Source: JBQCEE01 sp051960575 (GTDB lineage: Bacteria > Actinomycetota > Actinomycetes > Mycobacteriales > Jatrophihabitantaceae). Taken from it: a stretch of DNA of 61,977 bases. The notes under the pieces are model-generated. The model was not told the origin of the DNA and did no database searches. It was given only the letters and a program-made list of their open reading frames with translations. The stretch is taken from assembly GCF_051960575.1 (NCBI RefSeq), contig NZ_JBQCEE010000420.1:1-61977 (forward strand). Direction: 5' to 3'. Each line of letters opens with the position of its first letter. The first letter of the stretch is position 1. Both the position numbers and the translations under genes were made by a program. Shown piece by piece: positions 49,840-58,077 of the stretch.

Positions 49840-50285
49840 CCACCGTCCCGACCGACGCCGATCTCCTCGTCGCGCTGTCGATGTGGATCGACGACGGCAA
49901 CGCGCACCGCGGCACGGAGGCCCGCACATGGGGCCGGCTCGCCAAGGTGGCCGAGGAGTGCGGCGAGGTCATCCAGGCCTACATCGGCGCGACCGGTCAG
50001 AACCCGCGCAAGGGCGTCACCAACGACACCAGCCTCGTCGTGAAGGAGCTGCTCGACGTCGCCCTGACCGCCCTCGCCGCGGTCGAACACCTCGACGGTC
50101 ACCGCGGCAACGCCATGGACGCCCTCGCGAGCCACATCGATTGGGTAGCCGCGCGCGCCGGCCTCGTCGACGGCTGCCCGGGCGACGACGGGTGCCCGGG
50201 CGCGGAGTGCGAGCGCTGCAGCTCCGGCCGCTTCGTGCTCATGTGCGCGGACTGCCGCTCGTACGCAATGGAGGACGCCCGATGA
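49836..50285 (+). CDS. MazG-like nucleotide pyrophosphohydrolase
   Basis: A 149-residue all-alpha NTP pyrophosphatase-like protein. WGRLAKVAEECGEVIQAYIGA and LVVKELLDVALTALAAVEHL have the EExxE and ExxD metal-binding pattern. Phage MazG proteins act on (d)NTPs or stress alarmones. A short cysteine-rich tail (CPGDDGCPGAECERCSSG ... CADC) is added at the C-terminus and may bind zinc, which is not usual for MazG. Confidence 0.8.
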   Translation: MTTVPTDADLLVALSMWIDDGNAHRGTEARTWGRLAKVAEECGEVIQAYIGATGQNPRKGVTNDTSLVVKELLDVALTALAAVEHLDGHRGNAMDALASHIDWVAARAGLVDGCPGDDGCPGAECERCSSGRFVLMCADCRSYAMEDAR

Positions 50286-50950
50286 CGGCGCGCTACACCG
50301 TCCGGCCGATCAGCGACCGCACCTGGTTCCGGCCGCCGGAGCAGCGGATCTACTCGCCGTTCTCGGCGTCGTGGGGCGAGACACTCGGCGACCTGATCCG
50401 CGAGGTCTACGCGCTGCAGGAGCAGGGCATGCCTGATCCCGTCGTCGAGGTCGACGTCCGCGAGCGCGACATCCGTGTCGACGGCGAGCTGCGCGCCGAC
50501 GCCAAGGCCTCGTCACCGGCCGTCGTGGTCGCCTTCGAGTCGATCCACGGCCCGCTCCTGTACCGCTGCGACCGGTACGTGCGCGGGCCGGTCGACCGGC
50601 ACCGGCGCCTCGCCGACTGGCAGCACAACGTCCGCGCGATCGCGAAGACGCTCAAGGCGCTGCGCGCGGTCGACCGGTACGGCGCCACCCGCCGCGCCGA
50701 GCAGTACCAAGGGTTCCGCGCGCTCCCTGCTGGGTCCGGCGCCGCGCCGTCCGGCATGACGGACGAGATGGCCGCCGCCGTGCTGCTCAAGGAGGCAGGC
50801 GTCGAGGAGTTCGGCGAGAACGGCGGCATCGCCGGAGTCTTGCGCCGAGCGAAGGCGCACGCGCACCCCGACCGCAACAACGGCGACCGGTCCCGGTGGG
50901 ACGCCGTCGAGCAGGCCGAACAGGTACTTCGCCGGGCGGGCCGACTGTGA
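50282..50950 (+). CDS. Phage protein with C-terminal J-like domain
   Basis: 222 residues. The last 60 residues look like a DnaJ domain: AAAVLLKEAG, then RRAKAHAHPDRNNGDRSRW with the HPD signature, and a final helix VEQAEQVLRRAG. The N-terminal part (ETLGDLIREVYALQEQ ... VEVDVRERDIRVDGEL) has no recognised family. A J domain next to the replication initiator might recruit host DnaK for replisome remodelling, as lambda replication requires DnaJ/DnaK; that is inference. Confidence 0.7.
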   Translation: MTARYTVRPISDRTWFRPPEQRIYSPFSASWGETLGDLIREVYALQEQGMPDPVVEVDVRERDIRVDGELRADAKASSPAVVVAFESIHGPLLYRCDRYVRGPVDRHRRLADWQHNVRAIAKTLKALRAVDRYGATRRAEQYQGFRALPAGSGAAPSGMTDEMAAAVLLKEAGVEEFGENGGIAGVLRRAKAHAHPDRNNGDRSRWDAVEQAEQVLRRAGRL

Positions 50951-51117
50951 TCCCCGCAGAGGCGCCGGTGCGCGGCCCACCAGGACGGACGAGGGCCCGG
51001 ACAGCCCCAATTGCCCTTACCCCGTAGCAGCACGGTTCAAACCCGACACCGCACCCAGGAAGGCGCCCCGGCCTTGACTCCGCCACCATCAACACCCGCC
51101 CCACGCTGGCGGCGTTG

Positions 51118-51924
51118 ATGCCGAAGACCCCGGACTACTGGTACCGGTTCTGGACCGAGATGCCGTCCGACCCGAAGATCCGCAGCCTCACGCCGACGCA
51201 GCGGTGGATCTGGGCATGCGTCCTCGCCGCCGCCAGGAAGTCGCCGGAGCCAGGTGTCCTGCTGCTCTCACCAGGTGTCCCGATGACCGGCCGGCAGCTC
51301 GCCGACTTCGCCGGAGTGCCCACCCGCGAGGTCGCCGTCGCCCTCAGAAGGATGCGAGAAATGGGCCTAGTAAAGGTCGAGAAAGACACCGTGTTGGTCC
51401 CGAGATTCAGGGCCAGAAACCCCGCTTCAGATTCCTCCACGGAGCGGGTGCGTCGACACCGCAACGAGAAGCGAAACCTCGACAGACAGGGCGCTCTAGA
51501 CGTCGATGCAACGTTACAAAACAGTTCCAACGATCAGACGATGCAACGTTCCAAGCCCGTTCCTGTAACGCCACAGAAGAAAGAAGTAGAAGAAAGAAGT
51601 GTTGTTAACCAGTTAGAACCGGGGGGGAGCGAAACGCTCCGCGCGAGCAACACCACCCCCACCCCCACAACCAAAGGCTGCCCTGAACACCCCAGCGGCA
51701 CCGACCGCCCCTGCCACGGCTGCCGCCGCGTCCGCGAAGCCGAAGAAGCCGAAGCCACCGCAGCCACCGCACGCAAGAAAGCCGAACGCGCCGCACGAGC
51801 CGCCGCCATCCGAGCCTGCCCCGACTGCTCCGGCGACGGCTGGCTCACCGACCCCGACGGCAAACCCCTCGAACGCTGCACCCACCCACGAGCACTCCGC
51901 GCCATCGAAGGAGGCAACCCATGA
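51118..51924 (+). CDS. Phage replication initiator/organiser-like protein with internal origin
   Basis: A 268-residue protein, ATG 51118. The N-terminal winged helix (DPKIRSLTPTQRWIWACVLAAA; TGRQLADFAGVPTREVAVAL) resembles phage replisome organisers. The middle (about 125-165) is encoded by unusually AT- and A-rich DNA with direct repeats, like the origin within lambda gene O. The C-terminal part has CPEHPSGTDRPCHGCRRV and CPDCSGDGWLTD zinc-type clusters. It is followed in overlap by a membrane protein. Role in initiation is inferred from domain and origin-like sequence. Confidence 0.65.
   Translation: MPKTPDYWYRFWTEMPSDPKIRSLTPTQRWIWACVLAAARKSPEPGVLLLSPGVPMTGRQLADFAGVPTREVAVALRRMREMGLVKVEKDTVLVPRFRARNPASDSSTERVRRHRNEKRNLDRQGALDVDATLQNSSNDQTMQRSKPVPVTPQKKEVEERSVVNQLEPGGSETLRASNTTPTPTTKGCPEHPSGTDRPCHGCRRVREAEEAEATAATARKKAERAARAAAIRACPDCSGDGWLTDPDGKPLERCTHPRALRAIEGGNP
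51504..51600. other. Candidate phage replication origin (iterons plus purine-rich tract)
   Basis: Two direct repeats CGATGCAACGTTACAA (51504-51519) and CGATGCAACGTTCCAA (51539-51554), differing by one base, are followed by a perfect tandem duplication of AGAAGAAAGAAGT (51575-51600) and AT-rich sequence GTTGTTAACC. This is by far the most AT-rich stretch of the early region and lies inside the initiator-like gene. Confidence 0.55.
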
Positions 51925-52133
51925 CCCCACCAACCCGCAGCCCACGACCTCTCGACCGCCCAACCGAGCCGCCGAAGACCCCCACGCAGCGCGCCGTCCT
52001 CGGCCTCGCCGCGGTCGCGTGCTGGCTGCAGGCCGTCGTCGGTGCGCTGCTGCTGCCCGGGATGCTCGGGTGGGGTTGGGCTCTCGGTGGGCTGCTGATC
52101 GGCGCTGCGCTGGTGCTGGAGGCGTCGGCGTGA
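51921..52133 (+). CDS. Small membrane protein, 70 aa
   Basis: ATGA overlap start. A proline-rich cytoplasmic start then two hydrophobic segments (AVLGLAAVACWLQAVVGALL; WALGGLLIGAALVLEA). Function unknown. Confidence 0.6.
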   Translation: MTPPTRSPRPLDRPTEPPKTPTQRAVLGLAAVACWLQAVVGALLLPGMLGWGWALGGLLIGAALVLEASA

Positions 52134-52777
52134 TGGGCGATGGGCAGACGACGGCGGTTGTCGCTGCGGTGCTGAACCTGGCGGTGGTCGTGCGGGACGA
52201 GGGCCCAGACGCGGTCCGGGACGCGGTCGGGACCGTGCTCGCCGCGGCCGGCGGCGACGCGGCGGCGGCGCTGGTCGCTGCGGCCGCGCTGGTGCGGGTC
52301 GACGTGCCGGTGGACCGGTGGTGGCAGCGTCCGCTGCCGCGGCTGAACGAGGCGCCGCTGCGGTCGGTCACGAAGCCGGTGTCGCTGGTGAAGAAGCCGC
52401 GCCGCCCGCCGCGGCCGTTGGCGGCGTGTGGGACACACGCGGCGTTCGTGCGGCACAAGGCGCGGCGGGAGCCGCTCGACGACGCGTGCATCGCGGCGGA
52501 GCGGGAGTACCAGCGCGCTCGGTACCAGGACGCGCACGGCCACCGGGCGAAGCCGTCTGGGCGGGCGAACCCACGGACGGTCGCTGCGCCGGCGCCGCCG
52601 GACGAGACGGCGATCGAGCGGGCGATGCGGGGCGAGTACGTGGTGCTGACGCAGATCGAGTTCGCGACGGCGGTGGCGACGTTGACGGCGCGGGGCCGGT
52701 CGGCGTTGGAGATCGCGGAGTTGCTGCACACGACGCCGCGGACGGTGCAGCGGCATCGCGCGAAGGAGGCGGCGTGA
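52133..52777 (+). CDS. Actinophage helix-turn-helix protein, 214 aa
   Basis: TGATG overlap start. Centre contains CGTHAAFVRHKARREPLDDAC, a pattern common in actinobacteriophage DNA-binding proteins, and the C-terminus is a sigma-4/LuxR-like helix-turn-helix (SALEIAELLHTTPRTVQRHR). Probably a transcriptional regulator of phage genes; target unknown. Confidence 0.7.
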   Translation: MGDGQTTAVVAAVLNLAVVVRDEGPDAVRDAVGTVLAAAGGDAAAALVAAAALVRVDVPVDRWWQRPLPRLNEAPLRSVTKPVSLVKKPRRPPRPLAACGTHAAFVRHKARREPLDDACIAAEREYQRARYQDAHGHRAKPSGRANPRTVAAPAPPDETAIERAMRGEYVVLTQIEFATAVATLTARGRSALEIAELLHTTPRTVQRHRAKEAA

Positions 52778-53145
52778 CCGCCCCGGCCCGGGTTCAGCTG
52801 TCGCGCGCCGCCGGGTGGCGGAAGCCCGAGGGCGCGATCGTCGTCGCCCGCCCGAGCAAGTGGGGCAACCCGTTTCGCGTGGTCGAGTGCGCCCGGCGGG
52901 CGTGCGGCGTGACGCCCGGCTACTGCCTCGAGCTCGACCGGCACGGGTTCGACCACCAGCGCACGGGCCACAACCTCGCCGCCGCACGTGGGCGGGCTGT
53001 CGAGCGGTACCGGCTGTACCTGCCGGTCGACGTCAGCGAGGTCCTCACCGAACTGCACGGCCGGGATCTCTGCTGCTGGTGCCCGCTTGAGGACCCGTGC
53101 CACGCCGACGTCCTGCTGCAGATCGCGAACGGAGCCCTCCTGTGA
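52774..53145 (+). CDS. DUF4326 domain protein
   Basis: 123 residues, GTG overlap start. RVQLSRAAGWRKPEGAIVV, ARPSKWGNPFRV and the C-terminal CCWCPLEDPCHADVLLQIAN match DUF4326, a small domain found in phages and actinobacteria. Function unknown; the conserved CWC/CH residues suggest metal binding. Confidence 0.78.
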   Translation: MTAPARVQLSRAAGWRKPEGAIVVARPSKWGNPFRVVECARRACGVTPGYCLELDRHGFDHQRTGHNLAAARGRAVERYRLYLPVDVSEVLTELHGRDLCCWCPLEDPCHADVLLQIANGALL

Positions 53146-53669
53146 CCGAGATCGTGCACCGCGCCCCGCTCGGCGGCGATGTCGTGACGCCGTGCTGCCA
53201 CCGGACGCCGTTCGAGCTTCCGCTCGATGACCGCATGACCGTCACCGACGCCGACGTGACCTGCGGCGTCGAGCAGGAGGCCGTCGCGCAGCCATGCTCG
53301 CACTGCACGTCGTTCCGCACCGTCGAGCCCGGCGCGGGCACGTGCGCCGCTGACGCGCCGATCGAGATGTGCCGCCGGTTCGAGGCGGGCATGTGCCCGG
53401 TCGCGCTGCCTGACCTTGGCGACGTCGTCGCGCCCGGCGCGTGGACCGCGCAGACCGACATGACCGGCCGAGACGTGCTCGCCGACCTCGAGGCCGCGCG
53501 CCGCCTGCTCGCGCCGCGGCAGCGTCTCGTCGTCGCCACCAGCGATGTCGCCGACCAGATCCGCGCCGCGATCGCCGACGACCCGCAGTACGCCCGCACC
53601 GACGTCGAGGTCTCGCCGTACGTGCCGCCCGGCAAGGTGTTCGTCGTCCCGCTCGAGGACGGTGCCTGA
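53142..53669 (+). CDS. Cysteine-rich phage protein, 175 aa
   Basis: GTG overlap start. Cysteines in TPCCHRTPFELP, CSHCTSFRTVEPGAGTC and MCRRFEAGMC suggest zinc binding in the N-terminal two-thirds; the C-terminal third (LVVATSDVADQIRAAIADD) is alpha/beta. No family recognised. Confidence 0.6.
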   Translation: MTEIVHRAPLGGDVVTPCCHRTPFELPLDDRMTVTDADVTCGVEQEAVAQPCSHCTSFRTVEPGAGTCAADAPIEMCRRFEAGMCPVALPDLGDVVAPGAWTAQTDMTGRDVLADLEAARRLLAPRQRLVVATSDVADQIRAAIADDPQYARTDVEVSPYVPPGKVFVVPLEDGA

Positions 53670-53854
53670 TGGCGCCGCGGAGCGACGACCAGCACGCACC
53701 CCTCCGGCACGAGATCCGCATCGGCGACCCGTTCTCGATGTACCGCGAGGTGCGGCCGACCGAGCCGATGTTCGCGTGCGACGTCTGCGCGGCGGCGGTG
53801 CCGCTGCTGTCGCTGCAGACCCACCTGACGTGGCACGCGAGGACCGGCCGATGA
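53669..53854 (+). CDS. Small C2H2-like zinc-finger phage protein, 61 aa
   Basis: FACDVCAAAVPLLSLQTHLTWH has the Cys-x2-Cys-x12-His-x3-His spacing of a C2H2 finger. TGATG overlap start. Nucleic-acid binding is inferred. Confidence 0.65.
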   Translation: MAPRSDDQHAPLRHEIRIGDPFSMYREVRPTEPMFACDVCAAAVPLLSLQTHLTWHARTGR

Positions 53855-54351
53855 CCGGCGACGTCGTGGCGCAAACGCGCGCCCTCCACCTTGCCGAAGA
53901 GACCCACGAAGGACTCGACCGGTGCCAGCTCGACGGCTACCTGTGGCCGTGCCACGCCATCTTGCTGGCCGATGAGGCCGAGCGGCTGCGTCGCGGACTG
54001 GACGTTGAGACGCTGGCGAGTGCGAACGACCGCATCACGGCGGCTGAAGCGGTTGACGCCGCTGTGCAGCGCGCCGAGCAGGCCGAACGACGAGCCGAGC
54101 GATCGCACTACCTCGTCCAGCAGAACCGCGCGCGCGCCGAGCAGGCCGAGGCGCTGTACCGCGACACCTTCGCAACGCTCAACGGCGAGATCGAGCGCTA
54201 CCGCTCGGCGTGGTGGAGCGCCGCCGCGGCTCGTGTCGCCGCCGAGGCTCGCATCGCCGCCGCGCTCGCGCTGCTCCGCAACCTGGCCGCGCCGCCCCTC
54301 GTCAGCGACGTCGCGCGCGCCCTGACCGGGCCGACCGAGGCGACGACATGA
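53851..54351 (+). CDS. Coiled-coil phage protein, 166 aa
   Basis: ATGA overlap start. Residues 50-140 are a long alanine/arginine/glutamate coiled coil (AVQRAEQAERRAERSHYLVQ). The N-terminal EGLDRCQLDGYLWPCHAI has two cysteines. Function unknown. Confidence 0.6.
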   Translation: MTGDVVAQTRALHLAEETHEGLDRCQLDGYLWPCHAILLADEAERLRRGLDVETLASANDRITAAEAVDAAVQRAEQAERRAERSHYLVQQNRARAEQAEALYRDTFATLNGEIERYRSAWWSAAAARVAAEARIAAALALLRNLAAPPLVSDVARALTGPTEATT

Positions 54352-54740
54352 GCCGCGTCGCCGTCGGCCAGCTCGAACTCCCACGAGCCCACGACCTCCC
54401 ACCCCGCTGGGACGGCCACCGCATCGAATGGCACGGCTGGCACGCCCAACCCGCGCAGGTGTTCATCTGCCCGCCCTCAGCCGCCAAGCCGCAGCCGTGC
54501 GTGCGCTGCGGATCCATGACCGAGCAGGTCATGAACCGCGGCACCGTCTGGGTCAACCTCGACGACCTCGCCATCCCGGCGGTCCGCCGCGGCCGACTCC
54601 ACGCCGAACGGGTCGCCACGACGCTGATGGCGTTCCGCTGCGTCGACTGCCACCACGACCAGGTCCACGACATGACCCACGGCGACGTGTGGGACCTCGA
54701 CCCGACCGACTACGCCGACGAAGGGTCGTGGCAGCAGTGA
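54348..54740 (+). CDS. Zinc-ribbon phage protein, 130 aa
   Basis: ATGA overlap start. PCVRCGSMTEQVMNRGTVW and FRCVDCHHDQVHDMTHGDVW form a two-CxxC ribbon with histidines; the latter half resembles short actinophage proteins of unknown role. Confidence 0.6.
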   Translation: MSRVAVGQLELPRAHDLPPRWDGHRIEWHGWHAQPAQVFICPPSAAKPQPCVRCGSMTEQVMNRGTVWVNLDDLAIPAVRRGRLHAERVATTLMAFRCVDCHHDQVHDMTHGDVWDLDPTDYADEGSWQQ

Positions 54741-54880
54741 ACCGGGATCAGCACTGGCGGGCCCTGCTCGGCGACATCGCGCTCACGTACCTGACCGTCG
54801 CGTTCTGCGTGCTCCTCACGCTGTTCGTCGGCGCCATCGCGGCGTGGGTGTACCGCGGCGTCCGGTGGCACAAGTGGTGA
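54737..54880 (+). CDS. Single-pass membrane protein, 47 aa
   Basis: GTG overlap start. IALTYLTVAFCVLLTLFVGA is a membrane helix and the C-terminus (YRGVRWHKW) is basic and aromatic. Function unknown. Confidence 0.55.
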   Translation: MNRDQHWRALLGDIALTYLTVAFCVLLTLFVGAIAAWVYRGVRWHKW

Positions 54881-55209
54881 CCGCCGCGGGCCGGTGCCGG
54901 GTCACCGTCGACTGGTACGACCTCGACATCACCGCCCGCTGCACCCTGCCCGCCGGCCACCTCGACTTCCACACCGACGGCGTCCGCTGGTTCACCACCA
55001 CCGGCCTGCAGCGCCCCGCATGCCTCGGCGAGCCCGAGCACGTCGCCCGCGGCACCGCGGCCGGCGCGAAGCGACTCGACCCCGAACGGGCACGGCGCCG
55101 CGCCGAAGTCCTCCACCAGACCACCGGCAGCGGGCGCCAACGCCCAGCACGGCCACGGAACCACCCGACCCGGCACCCGAGCACCCCCAACACCGCAGAG
55201 AGGCACTGA
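54877..55209 (+). CDS. Phage protein of unknown function, 110 aa
   Basis: GTG overlap start. The N-terminal half (WYDLDITARCTLPAGHLDFH) has the Cys and His arrangement of small actinobacterial proteins that bind zinc; the C-terminal third is basic and proline-rich, probably disordered. Confidence 0.55.
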   Translation: MTAAGRCRVTVDWYDLDITARCTLPAGHLDFHTDGVRWFTTTGLQRPACLGEPEHVARGTAAGAKRLDPERARRRAEVLHQTTGSGRQRPARPRNHPTRHPSTPNTAERH

Positions 55210-55216
55210 GCCCGTC

Positions 55217-55417
55217 ATGGTCAGCGAGACGTTCACCGGAGACACCGCCTTCAAGGGCGGCGCGTTCCTCCCACCCGCACGCTCAACACCCGAGGAGCGG
55301 GCGCTCGCGCGCAGGTACGTCGCCCGCACCGCCGCCCGCTTGTCCGACCAGCCCGCGCGCGACGCCCGGACCGTCCTCGAAGCACTCGGCCTCCTCGACG
55401 AACCAGCCACCGCGTGA
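55217..55417 (+). CDS. Small phage protein, 66 aa
   Basis: ATG 55217, with AGAGAGGCACTGAG upstream. Helical, with STPEERALARRYVARTAARL. Function unknown. Confidence 0.55.
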   Translation: MVSETFTGDTAFKGGAFLPPARSTPEERALARRYVARTAARLSDQPARDARTVLEALGLLDEPATA

Positions 55418-55593
55418 CCGGCATGCAGCGCGTCGATGCGCTCATCGTCCGCATCGACGCCGAACTCGCCGCCAACACCGCCGACCGCGACACCCACCTC
55501 GACCCCACCCCAGCCGACCTCGTCGCAGCTCGGAAGCTCCCACCCGAAGCCGCGACCTGGTACCAGACCCACCGGAAGGAAGCGACCGCGTGA
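55414..55593 (+). CDS. Small phage protein, 59 aa
   Basis: GTG 55414 overlaps the previous stop, and the stop at 55591 overlaps the next GTG. The protein (GMQRVDALIVRIDAELAANT, then a proline-rich section and ATWYQTHRKEATA) is short but its overlaps on both sides and its codon usage support it. Function unknown. Confidence 0.55.
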   Translation: MTGMQRVDALIVRIDAELAANTADRDTHLDPTPADLVAARKLPPEAATWYQTHRKEATA

Positions 55594-56687
55594 CCCCAGC
55601 GGCCACACCCTGCCCACGCTGCCAACGCCCCACCGCGGACGGCCTGATCTGCGACCAGTGCATGCGCGTCTTCCACCGCCTCGTCGGCCAGTCCACGCAA
55701 GGGATCCAGCTGTCGCTCCGTGACCTGCTGCCGGACCTCGCCGTCCTCGTCCGCAGGCAGGACCAGACGAACCGGGGCGACATCCACTACGCCCGCCGCG
55801 ACGTTCTCGCCGAGGTCGGCGCCGTCGCGGACGCTGAACAGGCCGCCATCCCGGCTGCCCTGCGGACGAAGCACGGCCGGGTCGCGCTGCCGGCGCACCC
55901 GCTGCCGGTGAACATCGACGCCGCCGGGCTGCAACGCGCTGTCATCGCCACCATCGCCACCGCGGTCGCGTCGGTCCGGTCGTGGCGGAAGGCCCGCGTC
56001 CACGCCGGACCCGCGTGCGGCGACTGCGGCCACTGGTCGTGCATGGTCATCCGCGGCGACCACAGCGACGCACGCAACGATGCCCGCGCAGCTGCGCTTC
56101 GCCCGCTCGCGTACCTCGAGGCCGCCGCGCCGCTCGTCCGTCGCTGGGCCGGCGGCCCGCGGCTCATCAACGACCTCGTGCGGCACGCCGCCGCGATCGA
56201 GCAGGCCATCGACTCCCGCGCACCCGAGATCTACCTCGGCCCGTGCACCGCACCCGACGTGAAGACCGAGACCAACGCCGCTGGTGTGATCACCGTGCGG
56301 GCGGACGAGATCTGCGGCGTCGACCTGTACGCCAACCACCAGGACCAGGCCGTCGACTGCCCGGCCTGCGGCACCACCTACAGCGTCGCCGACCGCCGCG
56401 AATGGGTGCTCCCGAAGATGCGCGACGTCTGGGCCCGCCCCGCAGAGATCGCCGACTCGCTCTCGTCGCTGGACTTCCCGATCACCCGGAACAACCTCGA
56501 CCTGTGGATCTCGCGGGACAAGCGCCGCTACCGGCCGGACCGGCCATGGCTGTTCCCGTTCCCGCCGATCCTCGCCGTCGGCATCGACGACGACGGCAAA
56601 CCGCTGTACCGGTTCGGTGATGTGGCCGACCGGGTCGAGCACCTCCGCGCCGAGAAGGCCCGGACCGAACAGGAGGCAACCCGATGA
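55590..56687 (+). CDS. Actinophage DNA-binding/zinc protein, 365 aa
   Basis: GTG overlap start. An N-terminal CPRCQRPTADGLICDQC zinc knuckle, a central CGDCGHWSC, and a CPACGTTYSVADRREW ribbon at about 265 are followed by a helix-turn-helix-like region (PAEIADSLSSLDFPITRNNL, then LDLWISRDK). This architecture is frequent in actinophage early regions. DNA binding is likely; target unknown. Confidence 0.65.
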   Translation: MTPAATPCPRCQRPTADGLICDQCMRVFHRLVGQSTQGIQLSLRDLLPDLAVLVRRQDQTNRGDIHYARRDVLAEVGAVADAEQAAIPAALRTKHGRVALPAHPLPVNIDAAGLQRAVIATIATAVASVRSWRKARVHAGPACGDCGHWSCMVIRGDHSDARNDARAAALRPLAYLEAAAPLVRRWAGGPRLINDLVRHAAAIEQAIDSRAPEIYLGPCTAPDVKTETNAAGVITVRADEICGVDLYANHQDQAVDCPACGTTYSVADRREWVLPKMRDVWARPAEIADSLSSLDFPITRNNLDLWISRDKRRYRPDRPWLFPFPPILAVGIDDDGKPLYRFGDVADRVEHLRAEKARTEQEATR

Positions 56688-57112
56688 ACCAGAACCAGTG
56701 GTCCGAGCAGAAGCGACACGTGCACCTCGACATCGAGACCCCGCACGGTCAGCTCTTCGTCGACACGGAGATGAGCCAGACCAGCTACGACATGGACCGC
56801 ACCAGCATCTCGCTGCAGGCGACGATCCAGGTCGCCAAGCGGGATGAGGACCGCGTCGTCAGATGGATGCAGAGCGCCCTGGTCGACGCGCTGTGCCCCA
56901 AGACCGAACCCGTCGTCGGTCAAACCGACTCGGAGGACCGCCAGGGCTACGGCACCGAGAGCGAGACCGACCAGGGTCCGGCGCCCGAGCGGCCGATCGC
57001 GATCAACATCTTCGTCAAGAAGGGCGACGGCGAGGGCGGTGCCTTGCTCGACGCCGACGGGCTCGCGCGCGCTGTCGCCCGTGGCATCCGTCGGGCCGGC
57101 GGCCGGTCGTGA
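56684..57112 (+). CDS. Phage protein of unknown function, 142 aa
   Basis: ATGA overlap start. Beta-rich N-terminus (KRHVHLDIETPHGQLFVD), acidic central linker, and a C-terminal ALLDADGLARAVARGIRRAG helix. No family recognised. Confidence 0.55.
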   Translation: MNQNQWSEQKRHVHLDIETPHGQLFVDTEMSQTSYDMDRTSISLQATIQVAKRDEDRVVRWMQSALVDALCPKTEPVVGQTDSEDRQGYGTESETDQGPAPERPIAINIFVKKGDGEGGALLDADGLARAVARGIRRAGGRS

Positions 57113-57291
57113 GCGGCCTGCCACCCGAGGGCTGGGACGCCGACATCGACCCCGCCCTCATCGAAGGCGCCCGCGCGATGCGGCAGATGTTCCTCGCGCT
57201 GCAGGTCGCCGGGTTCACCTCGACCGAGGCCGCGCAGATCATCGGCGCGATGCTCGCCGCCCAGAACGCACAGAACACGCGGTCGTCGTGA
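57109..57291 (+). CDS. Small phage protein, 60 aa
   Basis: GTG overlap start. GFTSTEAAQIIGAMLAAQNA is a helix-turn-helix-like segment. Function unknown. Confidence 0.55.
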   Translation: MSGLPPEGWDADIDPALIEGARAMRQMFLALQVAGFTSTEAAQIIGAMLAAQNAQNTRSS

Positions 57292-57527
57292 CGGCGCCCG
57301 TGGTGCAGCCGCAGCCGTCGCCGGTGCAGTGGAAGATCACGCCACTGCCGCAGGCGCCCGGCGGCGCGGTGGTCATCGAGGCGCAGCACGTCGCGGGGTC
57401 GTTCGTGGGGTTCGTCGATCCGGACACCGCGGAGCAGCTCGCGAATGGGCTGCTGCAGGCGGCGCGGCAGGCCCGGTCGGGTCTGGTCGTGGCGCCGGCG
57501 GGTGCGGTGCCTCGGTTCAGCGGCTGA
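57288..57527 (+). CDS. Small phage protein, 79 aa
   Basis: GTG overlap start. Beta-rich (WKITPLPQAPGGAVVIEAQH) with a helix (PDTAEQLANGLLQAARQA). Last gene of the overlapping early series; followed by a 240-bp gap with a strong hairpin. Confidence 0.55.
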   Translation: MTAPVVQPQPSPVQWKITPLPQAPGGAVVIEAQHVAGSFVGFVDPDTAEQLANGLLQAARQARSGLVVAPAGAVPRFSG

Positions 57528-57700
57528 CCAGCACCGTTCTGTGTGGTTTTGGTTGGATTCCACAGGATGTGTTTGGGCGACACGCCATTCGGGTACACAG
57601 GCCAGCCGCCACGTGACAGGTAGATTCGCACTGGCAGACGTATGCCCCGACACCGATCCGGGCCGAGCCTGAGCCTCCGTCTCCACCCCCCCCAGAACGC

Positions 57701-57735
57701 AGCAGCCCGCGGTGCCTCGAACCCCGCGGGCTGCT
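57701..57735. terminator. Strong terminator hairpin between early and late genes
   Basis: AGCAGCCCGCGG and its exact complement CCGCGGGCTGCT form a 12-bp stem with an 11-nt loop, followed by GCATTTCTC. It ends the early series. The gap also contains a GT-rich stretch (57538-57560) that may hold a late promoter. Confidence 0.7.
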
Positions 57736-57767
57736 CGCATTTCTCCCACCCCGACAGGAGCACCAGC

Positions 57768-58064
57768 ATGTCGTTCAGCTTCGCCGTCCCCTCCGGCCCC
57801 GCATCCGAGTTCGCCGACCGCGCCGCCAAGGCCAAGGCCGACCTCGAAGCCGCCAGCGCCGCCAACGACTACGCGCTGACGCAGCTCGCGTCCGACACCG
57901 CCGACGCCGCGATCAAGGCCGCGACCGAGGCCGTCGCCGCGCTCGGCGACGGGATCGCCGCCGCGAGCATCGGCGGCCACCACTCCACCGACGGCGTCAC
58001 CGGGTCCAGCATCAGCGTCAACGTCACCGTGACGCCGGCGCCGAAGCCCGCCCCGACCGCCTGA
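57768..58064 (+). CDS. Phage protein of unknown function, 98 aa
   Basis: ATG 57768 follows ACAGGAG. Alanine-rich coiled-coil start (RAAKAKADLEAASAANDY) and a Ser/Thr/Val tail ending TPAPKPAPTA. No family recognised. Confidence 0.6.
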   Translation: MSFSFAVPSGPASEFADRAAKAKADLEAASAANDYALTQLASDTADAAIKAATEAVAALGDGIAAASIGGHHSTDGVTGSSISVNVTVTPAPKPAPTA

Positions 58065-58077
58065 CCACGACGCGCTG

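Noticed and set aside
51020..51065. tRNA-like T-arm sequence (GGTTCAAACCC)
   Set aside because: No matching acceptor stem, anticodon arm or D-arm could be built around it.
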